Positions 17,050 through 25,409 of a DNA stretch of 45,731 nt are shown piece after piece. The notes beneath the pieces were generated by a model that saw nothing but the letters and a program-made list of their open reading frames with translations, ran no database searches and was not told where the DNA came from. Origin of the DNA: GCA-2709075 sp964492555 (GTDB taxonomy: Bacteria; Pseudomonadota; Alphaproteobacteria; MPNO01; UBA2964); the NCBI GenBank assembly GCA_964492555.1, contig CAZBKQ010000020.1, positions 1 to 45,731 of the forward strand, in the 5' to 3' direction. A program made the position numbers and the translations under genes. Numbering within the stretch: position 1 is the first letter of the stretch; each line of letters opens with the position of its first letter.

Positions 17050-18378
17050 ATGACGGCGGATTTGCGAACGATTTTTGCCCTGGCATCTGGGGCGGGGCTT
17101 TCGGGCGTCGCGGTTATACGGATTTCCGGTCCGGGTGCGTGCGGCGCGTTGGAATTGTTGACCGGGCGCGAATGTTCTCCGCCGCGGCGGGCGGCGCGCA
17201 GAAAGTTTGTCGGTCAATCCGGCGATGTCCTGGATGACGGTTTGGTGATCTGGTTTCCCGGCCCGCAGTCGTTTACGGGAGAAGATGTCGCGGAACTGCA
17301 TATTCATGGTGGTGTTGCGACGGTTGACGCGGTTCTCGATGCGTTGGCGGCCATGGAAGGGCTCCGTCTGGCGGAACCGGGCGAGTTTACCCGTCGGGCA
17401 TTCGACAATGGCAAACTTGATCTGACCGGCGTTGAGGCTTTGTCGGATCTGATTTCTGCTGAAACCGACGCGCAGAGGCGTCAGGCGCTGCGTCAACTTG
17501 ACGGGGCTTTCGGGGCAAGGTGCGATGATTGGCGGAATCGCCTGATTGAGGTTCTGGCCAGGCTGGAAGCCTGGATTGATTTTCCCGAAGAGGATTTGCC
17601 GGAGACTCTGTTTTCCGAAACGAAACACCAGATACAGGATGTTTCACGTGAAACATTACAGTATCTGGATGATCAGCGGGTTGGCGAACGAATCCGGGAG
17701 GGGCTGAAAATTGCTATTCTCGGCCCTCCAAATGCCGGGAAATCGAGCCTGTTGAACCTTCTGGCCGGGCGGGAGGCGGCGATCGTTTCTGACCAGGCGG
17801 GGACGACGCGGGATATAATTGAAGTGCGTTGCGGAATTGCGGGCGTTCCCGTGACCTTCTCCGACAGTGCCGGCTTGCGCCAGACCAGCGATGCGATAGA
17901 GGAAGAAGGGGTGCGCCGTGCGGAGGCGCTTGCCGCGAGTGCCGATTTCTGTCTTCTCCTGGAGGCGCCGGATTGCCCGCCCGTCGATCGTGCGGGAATT
18001 TTGTCTGCTTCGCGAAAATCGGAAGAGGATTTTCTTTTTATCCGGAACAAGTCCGATATTGATGAAAGGGAAACAGGCTCCGGGATAAGGGTTTCCCTCA
18101 GAACCGGAGACTATGTCGAAGAATTTTTGGCGGCGCTTGAGAAGCGGGTAGAGGGCCTTCTTCCCCAAACCGGATCCGCGCCATTGACTCGTCGGCGCCA
18201 CCGCGAGGCGCTTGAGGATTGCGCGGCGGCGTTGGGCCGGGCGGCCGAAGGATCGGAAATCGAGCTTATCGCGGAAGATGTCCGTCAGGCGGCCCGGTCG
18301 CTGGGCCGGATCACCGGGCGGGTCGATGTGGAAGATGTTCTGGACCGGTTGTTCGGCGAGTTCTGTATCGGAAAATGA
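17050..18378 (+). CDS. mnmE: MnmE, tRNA modification GTPase
   Basis: With MnmG it installs the 5-carboxymethylaminomethyl group on wobble uridine 34 of certain tRNAs. The N-terminal formyl-THF-binding domain contains SGVAVIRISGPGA and GEFTRRAFDNGKLDL. An inserted G domain has G1 GPPNAGKSSLLN (about residue 225), G2 (GTTRD), G3 DSAGLR and G4 NKSD. The last residues FCIGK are the MnmE signature with its essential cysteine. 442 residues. Codons 197-202 (DVSRET) contain a perfect parS site. Confidence 0.97.
   Translation: MTADLRTIFALASGAGLSGVAVIRISGPGACGALELLTGRECSPPRRAARRKFVGQSGDVLDDGLVIWFPGPQSFTGEDVAELHIHGGVATVDAVLDALAAMEGLRLAEPGEFTRRAFDNGKLDLTGVEALSDLISAETDAQRRQALRQLDGAFGARCDDWRNRLIEVLARLEAWIDFPEEDLPETLFSETKHQIQDVSRETLQYLDDQRVGERIREGLKIAILGPPNAGKSSLLNLLAGREAAIVSDQAGTTRDIIEVRCGIAGVPVTFSDSAGLRQTSDAIEEEGVRRAEALAASADFCLLLEAPDCPPVDRAGILSASRKSEEDFLFIRNKSDIDERETGSGIRVSLRTGDYVEEFLAALEKRVEGLLPQTGSAPLTRRRHREALEDCAAALGRAAEGSEIELIAEDVRQAARSLGRITGRVDVEDVLDRLFGEFCIGK
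17640..17655. other. parS centromere site 1 (inside mnmE)
   Basis: TGTTTCACGTGAAACA, a perfect 16-bp match to the ParB-binding parS palindrome. It lies in the mnmE coding frame (encoding part of DVSRET), 3.2 kb before parA and 9 kb from the candidate origin. Confidence 0.95.
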
Positions 18379-18380
18379 AA

Positions 18381-18396
18381 TGTTTCACGTGAAACA
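18381..18396. other. parS centromere site 2 (mnmE-mnmG spacer)
   Basis: A second perfect TGTTTCACGTGAAACA, starting 2 bp after the mnmE stop and 741 bp from site 1. Confidence 0.96.
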
Positions 18397-18457
18397 TTCC
18401 AGGCCGGGGTGCGGGAATCGCTTCATTCCTGTACCCCGATAGTATAAAAGAACGCGC

Positions 18458-20194
18458 ATGAGCGATTTCGACGTCATAATAATCGGGGGCGGGCACGCCG
18501 GTTGCGAAGCCGCGGCGGCATCCGCGCGCATGGGCGCAAAAACGCTCTTGCTGACCCATCGCCTTGAGACGATTGGTGAAATGTCGTGCAACCCGGCTAT
18601 AGGGGGACTGGCAAAGGGCCACATGGTCCGGGAAATCGATGCGCTTGACGGGGTGATGGGAAAGGTCGCGGATGCGGCCGGCATCCAGTTTCGCATGCTG
18701 AATGCGAGCAAGGGCCCCGCAGTGCGCGGGCCACGCGCCCAGGCGGATCGCAAGCTTTATCGCGAGGCGATGCAGGCGGTGCTTTCGGAACAGGAGGGTC
18801 TGACAATCCGTGGCGCGCCGGTGGGCGATCTCGTCATCGAAAATGGGCAAATTACCGGCGTCATAACCGAGGCCGGCGAGGAAATCCGTTGCGGCGCGGT
18901 TATCCTGACAACGGGTACATTCCTGCGGGGCCTCATTCATATTGGCGAAAAGACACGTCCCGCCGGTCGTTATGGCGAGCCGCCGAGCACGGGGCTTTCG
19001 AATACCCTTTCGAAATTTGGTTTTTCGCTGGGGCGGCTTAAAACCGGGACACCGCCCAGGCTGGATGGAAGAACCATCGATTGGTCGGCATTGACCGAGC
19101 AGAAGGGCGATCATCCGCCCTGTCCGTTTTCTTTCCTGACGGAAAAGATAACAACGCCCCAGATATCCTGTTTTATTACCGGGACCACGGAAGCCAGCCA
19201 TAATCTCATCAGGGCCAATCTCGATCGCGCGCCGATTTATAGCGGCCAGATTGAATCCAGCGGTCCGCGCTACTGTCCATCGATAGAAGATAAGGTCGTG
19301 CGGTTCGCGGATCGCGGCAGGCACCAGATTTTTCTCGAACCCGAAGGCCTTGATGACGACACTGTTTACCCGAACGGCATATCGACCAGCCTGCCTGAGG
19401 AGGTCCAGAAGGAACTTCTGAAAACCATCCCGGGATTGGCGGCCGCTACCATGATCAGACCCGGTTATGCTATCGAGTATGACTATGTAGACCCGCGAGA
19501 ATTGGCGGAAAGCCTCGAAACTAAGAAAGTGGTAGGCCTTTTTCTTGCCGGGCAAATAAATGGTACGACCGGATATGAAGAGGCTGCGGGCCAGGGAATT
19601 GTCGCCGGAATTAATGCCGCGCTGCGCTGTTCCGGTGGCGGACGTTTTACGCTGGACCGTGCCGACGGCTATATCGGCGTCATGATTGATGATTTGATCA
19701 CCCGTGGCATTTCCGAACCCTATCGCATGTTTACGTCGCGCGCCGAGTACCGATTATTGCTGCGCGCCGATAATGCGGATCAACGGCTGACGCCTCTTGG
19801 AAATGAAATCGGATGCGTTGGTGTAACGCGCCGGACAAGGTTCGCTGAAAAGAGTGCCGCGCTGGATNNNNNNNNNNNNNNNNNNNNNNNNNNNNNNNNN
19901 NNNNNNNNNNNNNNNNNNNNNNNNNNNNNNNNNNNNNNNNNNNNNNNNNNNNNNNNNNNNNNNNNNNAACGGCAAGCGGCGGATATCGAGGCGTTTCGCA
20001 AGGATGAAGCGCTTATTATCCCGGCTGATATCGATTTTAATGAGGTCGGTGGTTTGTCAAACGAGATCCGGGAAAAGCTGACCCGCCGACGTCCGGCGAC
20101 ACTGGGCGCGGCGTCGCGTCTTTCCGGGGTGACGCCCGCGGCTCTGACCGCGCTGCTGCGTCATGTGCGCAATCCGGAAAGGGCGGTCCGCTGA
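18458..20194 (+). CDS. mnmG: MnmG (GidA), tRNA uridine modification enzyme, interrupted by an assembly gap
   Basis: FAD-dependent partner of MnmE in wobble-uridine modification. The dinucleotide-binding motif IIIGGGHAGCEAA is at residues 7-19; further family blocks are CNPAIGGLAKGHMVREIDALDG, RMLNASKGPAVRGPRAQADR, LKTGTPPRLD and NGTTGYEEAAGQG. The C-terminus (GLSNEIREKL, SRLSGVTPAAL) is intact. One hundred Ns at 19868-19967 hide part of the helical C-terminal region. Family alignment suggests roughly 80 residues between the flanks rather than the 34 codons drawn, so the real gap is larger. The frame agrees across the Ns, but by chance. No sign of a true frameshift. Confidence 0.95.
   Translation: MSDFDVIIIGGGHAGCEAAAASARMGAKTLLLTHRLETIGEMSCNPAIGGLAKGHMVREIDALDGVMGKVADAAGIQFRMLNASKGPAVRGPRAQADRKLYREAMQAVLSEQEGLTIRGAPVGDLVIENGQITGVITEAGEEIRCGAVILTTGTFLRGLIHIGEKTRPAGRYGEPPSTGLSNTLSKFGFSLGRLKTGTPPRLDGRTIDWSALTEQKGDHPPCPFSFLTEKITTPQISCFITGTTEASHNLIRANLDRAPIYSGQIESSGPRYCPSIEDKVVRFADRGRHQIFLEPEGLDDDTVYPNGISTSLPEEVQKELLKTIPGLAAATMIRPGYAIEYDYVDPRELAESLETKKVVGLFLAGQINGTTGYEEAAGQGIVAGINAALRCSGGGRFTLDRADGYIGVMIDDLITRGISEPYRMFTSRAEYRLLLRADNADQRLTPLGNEIGCVGVTRRTRFAEKSAALDXXXXXXXXXXXXXXXXXXXXXXXXXXXXXXXXXXRQAADIEAFRKDEALIIPADIDFNEVGGLSNEIREKLTRRRPATLGAASRLSGVTPAALTALLRHVRNPERAVR
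19868..19967. other. Assembly gap (100 N) in mnmG
   Basis: Exactly 100 Ns, a conventional placeholder. The missing mnmG coding sequence is probably more than twice this length, judging by E. coli MnmG. Confidence 0.95.
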
Positions 20195-20262
20195 GTATCG
20201 TCGCGCAAACCACGCTCAGCCGCGCCGATTTTCAGAAATCGGTCGAGGCATCCCATGAAACG

Positions 20263-20835
20263 ATGGCGCGGCTGGATGGCTTTGTCGCCCTGCTCGAGCG
20301 TTGGCAAAATGCGGTCAATCTGGTTGGCGGCGATACGCTGGACGATCTCTGGCGGCGTCATATTCTCGATTCCGCGCAACTCATCCCCTTGTTGCCTGAA
20401 AACCGCCCGGTCATTACCGATCTGGGCAGCGGGGCGGGTTTTCCCGGGCTGGTCCTTGCCATTATGACCGGGGCGGAGGTTCATCTTGTTGAATCGGCAG
20501 GAAAAAAGGCACAATTCATGAAAGAGGCCGCGCGTCAGGACGGCGGGGTCGATGTCACCGTTCATCAGGAACGCATCGAACGGCTCGATCCCTGGAAAAC
20601 CGATCTGATTACCGCCCGGGCGCTGGCGCCACTGGACCTCCTGCTGGAATATGCGGAACGTTTCGGTGCAGGCGTGGGCAGAGAAAACCCTGCCTGCCTT
20701 TTCTTGAAGGGCAGGCGTGCCGGGGAGGAATTGACGCAGGCGTCGGCGCGCTGGAATATGGATTATTCTCTAACCCCCAGCCTTAGTGACGCAGAAGGTG
20801 CGATCGTGGCTGTCAGGAGTTTTTCGCGTGGCTGA
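20263..20835 (+). CDS. rsmG: RsmG (GidB), 16S rRNA 7-methylguanosine methyltransferase
   Basis: Methylates N7 of G527 in 16S rRNA with S-adenosylmethionine. The SAM-binding motif is ITDLGSGAGFPGLVLAI, preceded by the conserved WRRHILDSAQL and followed by HLVESAGKKAQFM. The coordinates begin at the first ATG (190 residues), but this N-terminus is about 20 residues short of the family norm. The frame continues upstream to a CTG at 20191 that overlaps the mnmG stop and has GGAAAGGG 9 nt before it; no ATG, GTG or TTG lies in that stretch. The true start may therefore be non-canonical (214 residues). The 3' end overlaps parA by 8 bp. Confidence 0.94.
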   Translation: MARLDGFVALLERWQNAVNLVGGDTLDDLWRRHILDSAQLIPLLPENRPVITDLGSGAGFPGLVLAIMTGAEVHLVESAGKKAQFMKEAARQDGGVDVTVHQERIERLDPWKTDLITARALAPLDLLLEYAERFGAGVGRENPACLFLKGRRAGEELTQASARWNMDYSLTPSLSDAEGAIVAVRSFSRG

Positions 20836-21655
20836 TTTTGCCGAAACCGCACCGGCGCGGCCGATGATCGCTTCTTCAGGTCCGAGCATCCTGGCGGTCG
20901 CCAATCAGAAAGGCGGGGTCGGCAAGACCACGACGGCCGTCAACCTGTCGACCGCGCTAGCGGCAGTCGGGCGCGATGTACTGATATTTGATCTCGATCC
21001 ACAGGGCAATGCCTCGACCGGTTTGGGCGTCGACCGTCACGAGGTTGAAACCGGAAGTTACGAAGTTCTGATCGGCGACACGCCGCTGGAATCGGCGATC
21101 GTGAAAACCGAAATCCCGCATCTTTTCCTGGTGCCCGCCTCACAGGATTTGTCCGGTGCGGAGCTGGAGCTCGTCGATGTCGAGCGCCGGGAGTACCGGC
21201 TGCGCGAAGCTTTCGCCTCACTCGGCGAACGGTTTGATTACGTGCTGATCGATTGTCCGCCGGCGCTTGGCCTGTTGACCTTAAACGCGCTTACCGCCGC
21301 GAACGGCATTCTGGTGCCCCTGCAATGCGAATATCTCGCCCTCGAAGGGTTGAGCCAGCTCGTTCAGACCGTTGAACGGGTGAAAAGCGTTTTCAACCCG
21401 GCGCTGAAGCTGCAGGGCATCGTGCTCACCATGTTCGATTCGCGAAACAATCTTAGCGCCCTTGTATCGGACGATGTGCGCGAATTTTTCGGCGACACCG
21501 TTTATAGGACCGTTATTCCGAGAAACGTCCGGGTTTCCGAGGCGCCGTCGCACGGAAAACCGGTCTTGCTGTACGATCTAAACTGTCCCGGCGCGCAGGC
21601 CTATGTTCACCTGGCCGGTGAAGTATTGCGCAGAGAGGAAGGAACGGGCGCATGA
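20828..21655 (+). CDS. parA: ParA, chromosome-partitioning ATPase
   Basis: Walker-type ATPase that binds DNA non-specifically and drives ParB-parS complexes apart. The deviant Walker A KGGVGKTT is at residues 28-35 (signature lysine K28), with FDLDPQGNAS and IDCPPALGLLTLNAL following. I chose GTG at 20828: AGGAG lies 8 nt upstream, and an in-frame ATG at 20786 would sit deep in rsmG. 275 residues. It overlaps parB as ATGA. Confidence 0.97.
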   Translation: MADFAETAPARPMIASSGPSILAVANQKGGVGKTTTAVNLSTALAAVGRDVLIFDLDPQGNASTGLGVDRHEVETGSYEVLIGDTPLESAIVKTEIPHLFLVPASQDLSGAELELVDVERREYRLREAFASLGERFDYVLIDCPPALGLLTLNALTAANGILVPLQCEYLALEGLSQLVQTVERVKSVFNPALKLQGIVLTMFDSRNNLSALVSDDVREFFGDTVYRTVIPRNVRVSEAPSHGKPVLLYDLNCPGAQAYVHLAGEVLRREEGTGA

Positions 21656-22542
21656 GCAAAAAAGACCCGAAACCCAAGAAACTCGGCCGCGGCCTGTCGG
21701 CACTGCTCGGCGATGCCGCGGTCACGCCTGCTGAGACCGCGCCGAAAGCGGACGGGGTCAACACTGTGCCGATCGAATACCTGTCACCCGGCAAGTTCCA
21801 GCCGAGACGGCATTTCGATGAAGAGGAGATCAAGTCGCTTTCCGCATCCATCGCCGAACGGGGAATCCTGCAGCCGATCCTCGTTCGCCCCTCCGGAACA
21901 AATTCCTATGAAATCATCGCCGGCGAGCGCCGCTGGCGGGCGGCGCAAATGGCGCGGCTGCATGAAGTGCCGGTTCTCATAAAGCAACTGAGCGATGAAG
22001 CGGTTCTGGAAGCCGCGCTGGTCGAGAATATTCAGCGCGCCGACCTCAGCCCGTTGGAGGAAGCTGCGGGCTATCGCCGGTTGCTCGACGAATTCGCCTA
22101 TACCCAGGAAAAGCTCGCCCAGGTTATCGGAAAAAGCCGGTCGCACATCGCCAATACGTTGCGGCTGGAAGCCTTGCCCGAACCGGTCAGGAAATTGCTG
22201 GAAGAGGGAAAACTGACCGCGGGCCATGCCAGGCCACTGGTCGGTAATCAGAACGCGGCGGCGATCGCGGTTGAAATCGTCTCAAAAGGCCTGTCGGTTC
22301 GTCAGGCGGAGGCCATGGCCAACGGCGATGGCGCACCCGCGAAGCAGGGCAAGGGAAATAAAAAATCGGCGGGCGCCAAGGATCCCGACACACTTGCCCT
22401 TGAACGCAGCCTCGGCGATTTGCTTGGTCTCAAGGTCACAATCGATTTCAAGAATGAAAAGGGCAAGATTTCAATTCAGTACCAATCCCTCGAGCAGCTC
22501 GATGAGGTCATTCAGCGATTGAGCGGATCAGCGGCCGGATAG
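21652..22542 (+). CDS. parB: ParB, parS-binding CTPase
   Basis: Centromere-binding clamp that loads at parS and spreads using CTP. The N-terminal LGRGLSALLG is the ParA-stimulating peptide. The CTP-binding boxes are ILQPILVRP, GERRWRAAQ (residues 91-99) and ENIQRADLSPLEEA. A helix-turn-helix follows (TQEKLAQVIGKSRSHIANTLRL) and a C-terminal dimerisation domain ends near LEQLDEVIQRL. 296 residues. Its targets are the parS sites at 17640 and 18381. Last gene of the mnmE-parB run, convergent with the HupE genes with 10 bp between stops. Confidence 0.97.
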   Translation: MSKKDPKPKKLGRGLSALLGDAAVTPAETAPKADGVNTVPIEYLSPGKFQPRRHFDEEEIKSLSASIAERGILQPILVRPSGTNSYEIIAGERRWRAAQMARLHEVPVLIKQLSDEAVLEAALVENIQRADLSPLEEAAGYRRLLDEFAYTQEKLAQVIGKSRSHIANTLRLEALPEPVRKLLEEGKLTAGHARPLVGNQNAAAIAVEIVSKGLSVRQAEAMANGDGAPAKQGKGNKKSAGAKDPDTLALERSLGDLLGLKVTIDFKNEKGKISIQYQSLEQLDEVIQRLSGSAAG

Positions 22543-22552
22543 CAAGCCGGAA

Positions 22553-23164
22553 TCAAGCCCGCAAGGTCAGGGCTAACATCATCAGGGCGATCGCCGCAAT
22601 CCACGACCCCGCAATTCTCAAACCCAGTAAAAGCCAAGGCTTGCTCGCGCGGCCACGCAACCAATTCACCGCGAAAACGGCGTAAATGAAGATCAGGGTT
22701 ACCGTGAAAAATCCGCCAACGAGCGCAAAACCCGCCTCGCTCACGCTCTCGGAACCCGGCAATAATGCCAACCCGATAATCAGCCCACCGGCCCCGCCAA
22801 GCGTAACGGCAAAAAACACCGGGACCGGCCGCGCAAGAGCCGCCAGAAAACCGCCCGCAAACGCGACGCCATGGAGTAAACCCGCCGGTAAATTTGACAA
22901 ATCGGACCAAAAGGCCCCCGCCAACCCGGCAACCAACCCGGCGACAAAGGCCCCCGCCGCCCTGTTCGCGTTACCCGCATTTTGCCAGCCGACAAAAAGG
23001 CCAACCGATATGGTTGCCAGCAACTGGGAGAAATCCATTACCGGGCGCAACGCGCCGGTCACGAACCCGTCACTGCCATGGACTCCGATATGCGCCGCCG
23101 CCGCGCCCGGCCAGATCAACCAGGCCGCGGCGATAACGCCGGAATAAACGCGGTCAGATAACAC
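22553..23164 (-). CDS. HupE/UreJ-like membrane protein lacking the metal-binding histidines
   Basis: 203-residue polytopic membrane protein with an N-terminal signal-like segment (AAAWLIWPGAAAAH) and about six hydrophobic segments. It aligns with its upstream neighbour along most of its length: GALRPVMDFSQLLATISVGLF corresponds to GFTHPILGWDHVVAMVAVGLW, and GLALLPGSESVSEAGFALVGGF to FHGHAHGTELPEAVHPLTYAVGF. The histidines and aspartate expected to handle nickel or cobalt are thus replaced. Its start overlaps the upstream gene by 11 bp. It may be a partner subunit or a repurposed paralog; I cannot tell. Confidence 0.75.
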   Translation of the reverse strand: MLSDRVYSGVIAAAWLIWPGAAAAHIGVHGSDGFVTGALRPVMDFSQLLATISVGLFVGWQNAGNANRAAGAFVAGLVAGLAGAFWSDLSNLPAGLLHGVAFAGGFLAALARPVPVFFAVTLGGAGGLIIGLALLPGSESVSEAGFALVGGFFTVTLIFIYAVFAVNWLRGRASKPWLLLGLRIAGSWIAAIALMMLALTLRA

Positions 23165-23756
23165 CGAATAAAAACGATGCCCCGATTACAGCGATCGCCG
23201 CGCCACAAACCCTCACCGCTATGACGCCCGAGGGGAGCCGGGTCAGAAAACCCAGCCCTATACCCAACAAATGCAGCAAGCCGGTTCCGCAAACAAAACC
23301 CACAGCATAGGTCAGGGGATGCACCGCCTCTGGCAGTTCCGTCCCATGCGCGTGGCCATGAAAAACAGCAAAGACGGCGACAATCAGCGTCGCCAGCCAG
23401 AGCGGCGCGCGCGCCGCGCCGGCGATTAGAATACCCAAAACGACCGAAGACGCCGCAATGCCCGCTTCCACCGCCGGAACGGGAATACCCAACACGCCCA
23501 AAGCCCCGCCAAAGGCCATTACCAGGGGAAACGCGACCGGTAAAATCCAGATAGCGGGCGACCCGAGAAACGCCCCCCATAATCCAACCGCCACCATCGC
23601 CACCACATGATCCCAACCGAGAATCGGATGGGTGAATCCGCTCAGGAATCCGCCGGAAACCCCGCCACCGCCATGGGCCATGGCCGGCACTGCCACAACC
23701 GAAAAAAATACTGTCAGAATTGCGCCGCTGAGCACCGAAAGTTTCTTGAATGGCAT
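23154..23756 (-). CDS. HupE/UreJ family (nickel/cobalt permease-like) protein
   Basis: 200 residues: a signal peptide ending near PAMAHG, then the HupE/UreJ signature GFLSGFTHPILGWDHVVAMVAVGLWGAF with the HPxxGxDH motif, several membrane segments, and a second His-rich motif VFHGHAHGTELP. Characterised relatives import nickel or cobalt for hydrogenase, urease or cobalamin enzymes; none of those genes is in the window. Start: two adjacent ATGs (23759 and 23756); GGAGGG upstream fits the second better (7 nt from GGAGG). It follows holA by 40 bp on the same strand. Confidence 0.9.
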   Translation of the reverse strand: MPFKKLSVLSGAILTVFFSVVAVPAMAHGGGGVSGGFLSGFTHPILGWDHVVAMVAVGLWGAFLGSPAIWILPVAFPLVMAFGGALGVLGIPVPAVEAGIAASSVVLGILIAGAARAPLWLATLIVAVFAVFHGHAHGTELPEAVHPLTYAVGFVCGTGLLHLLGIGLGFLTRLPSGVIAVRVCGAAIAVIGASFLFGVI

Positions 23757-23796
23757 CATGATCCCTCCATTAGTTCTCGCAAAAATACCACCAATC

Positions 23797-24852
23797 CTAG
23801 CCTCGGCCATCGACCTGACGGGTGCGCCGGGGCCGCGCACCGCCCAGCGCGCAAAGCCGCAAGACCGCCTGCCGGCACACCAGTTCGGACGGCACGCCGC
23901 TTGATTTGCACTGGCCTTCCGTATCCGCAAGAAGCGATAGCGCCTGTCCGAGACGTTCCGCGGACCAGCGCCGCAACTGGTTCCCGAATATCGAAGTCTG
24001 TTTGAAAAAAACCGGTGGCCGCAGGGACTTCATGGCCTGATCCGCACCGGCCCCCTCCGTCATCAATCCCCTGGCCTGATGCAATCGCGTAAAGTGACGA
24101 ATAAACGCGCGAATGATCCCGACTTCATTCGCGCCTTCCTGCATCGCCCGATCCAGCAAACGTCCCGCCACCGCGCTATTACCGGTCCCCGCGGCATTCA
24201 CCAGATCATCGAGCGTCGCCTCGGTGGAATCGCCCACACATAGCCGGGCTTCCTCCAGAGTGACCTCCCCGGAATCCCCTTTATAAAGAGCGAGTTTTTC
24301 AAGCTCCGAACGCGTTACCAGACGGTCCCCGCCGAGATGCGCCTGAAGATAGGCCAAGGCATCCGGGGTCACAGCCACGTTCCGCGCCGCCAATGTTTCC
24401 CGGACCACCCCGCCCAGCGACCGTTGATCATCCAGATAACAGGGGATTGCCGCGGCGCCGGCGGCTTTCTCGAACCCGGCTCTCAATTTTGACCGGGGAC
24501 CAAGATTGCCCGCCTCGATCACAATCAGCGTATCGCCGGGCGGAAGATCAAGAACCGGCTCAATCGCGGCCATATGCGCATCCGCCGCATCGCGGACATA
24601 AACGCCCCGCTTGTCACCCGTCAGCGACAGAGCGGAAGCTTCATCCGAAAGCCGCGCCGGATCTTCCTTCAAATCCGATGCACCGATCTCCACATTGGCA
24701 AATGGATCGTCAAGCGATCCCGCGAAATTCCTGATCAGCGCCTGCGCGCGCTCCCGCACCAAGCCGCCATCGGGGCCATAAACCAGTATTGCGGAAACGT
24801 TCGGATCCGGCGCTTTGATGAATTGATCGGCCCGCCCGGCCGCGATCTTCAT
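23797..24852 (-). CDS. holA: HolA, DNA polymerase III delta subunit
   Basis: Clamp-loader subunit that opens the beta sliding clamp. It is recognised by N-terminal AILVYGPDGGLVRERAQALI, the central IVIEAGNLGPRSKLRAGFEK, LGGDRLVTRSELEKLALYKG and LADTEGQCKSSGVPSELVCRQAVLRLC near the C-terminus. 351 residues. The start overlaps the lptE stop by 4 bp (ATGA), so the leuS-lptE-holA transcript is translationally coupled here. Confidence 0.93.
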   Translation of the reverse strand: MKIAAGRADQFIKAPDPNVSAILVYGPDGGLVRERAQALIRNFAGSLDDPFANVEIGASDLKEDPARLSDEASALSLTGDKRGVYVRDAADAHMAAIEPVLDLPPGDTLIVIEAGNLGPRSKLRAGFEKAAGAAAIPCYLDDQRSLGGVVRETLAARNVAVTPDALAYLQAHLGGDRLVTRSELEKLALYKGDSGEVTLEEARLCVGDSTEATLDDLVNAAGTGNSAVAGRLLDRAMQEGANEVGIIRAFIRHFTRLHQARGLMTEGAGADQAMKSLRPPVFFKQTSIFGNQLRRWSAERLGQALSLLADTEGQCKSSGVPSELVCRQAVLRLCALGGARPRRTRQVDGRG

Positions 24853-25409
24853 TTTCCAGGTCTCTTGTTAAAGGAGGCGGGATTGCGAATGGCGGACATC
24901 ACCCGCACCCGAATTTCCTCGGACAATATGCGTAATGCCCGGTCCCGCGCATCGTTCTCGGCGCTCAACGTGGCGTATTCCGACAGCAATTCGTTAAAAC
25001 TGTTAATCGAAATCGCGTTGCCCCGGAAAATTCTCGGATTCTTCACCCCCAATTCGGTAAGGCTGAATCTTGTCGTCACCGCCAGCTCACGACGGGTCGT
25101 GGTGGCATCCCGCTGCACCGCGAGCCCGCGAAGCGATTCGCTAAGTGATACGGAAAGCGACCAGCGTGGTTTTGCGGGTGCCGCCCGCTGCCCGAATTTC
25201 TGCCGCAGCATTGTCCGCATCTTCTGCCCGGTGCGGTCCTCGATCCGTTCAATCTGAACCAGCTTCAACAGCCGCGCGTCGCCCTTGGCGGATTTTCCGT
25301 AAAGCGGCTCGAACCCGCACCCGGTCAGAACCCCGCCAAACCCGACAAATCCCAAAAGGGCGATGCCCGCCGACAGGTGCATGAATCCGAATTTACGAAT
25401 GAACGACAT
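24849..25409 (-). CDS. lptE: LptE, LPS-assembly lipoprotein
   Basis: Outer-membrane lipoprotein that plugs the LptD barrel and delivers lipopolysaccharide to the cell surface. A signal peptide ends in the lipobox VLTGCGFEPLYG, which is the typical LptE N-terminus. The mature domain is basic and mixed alpha/beta (TTTRRELAVTTRFSL). 186 residues. It overlaps the leuS 3' end by 17 bp; leuS-lptE-holA is a conserved order in Proteobacteria and supports the assignment despite weak overall conservation. Confidence 0.9.
   Translation of the reverse strand: MSFIRKFGFMHLSAGIALLGFVGFGGVLTGCGFEPLYGKSAKGDARLLKLVQIERIEDRTGQKMRTMLRQKFGQRAAPAKPRWSLSVSLSESLRGLAVQRDATTTRRELAVTTRFSLTELGVKNPRIFRGNAISINSFNELLSEYATLSAENDARDRALRILSEEIRVRVMSAIRNPASFNKRPGK

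Noticed and set aside
18311..19555. 414-codon minus-strand open frame opposite mnmG
   Set aside because: Antisense to conserved MnmG motifs and spanning parS site 2; not a gene.
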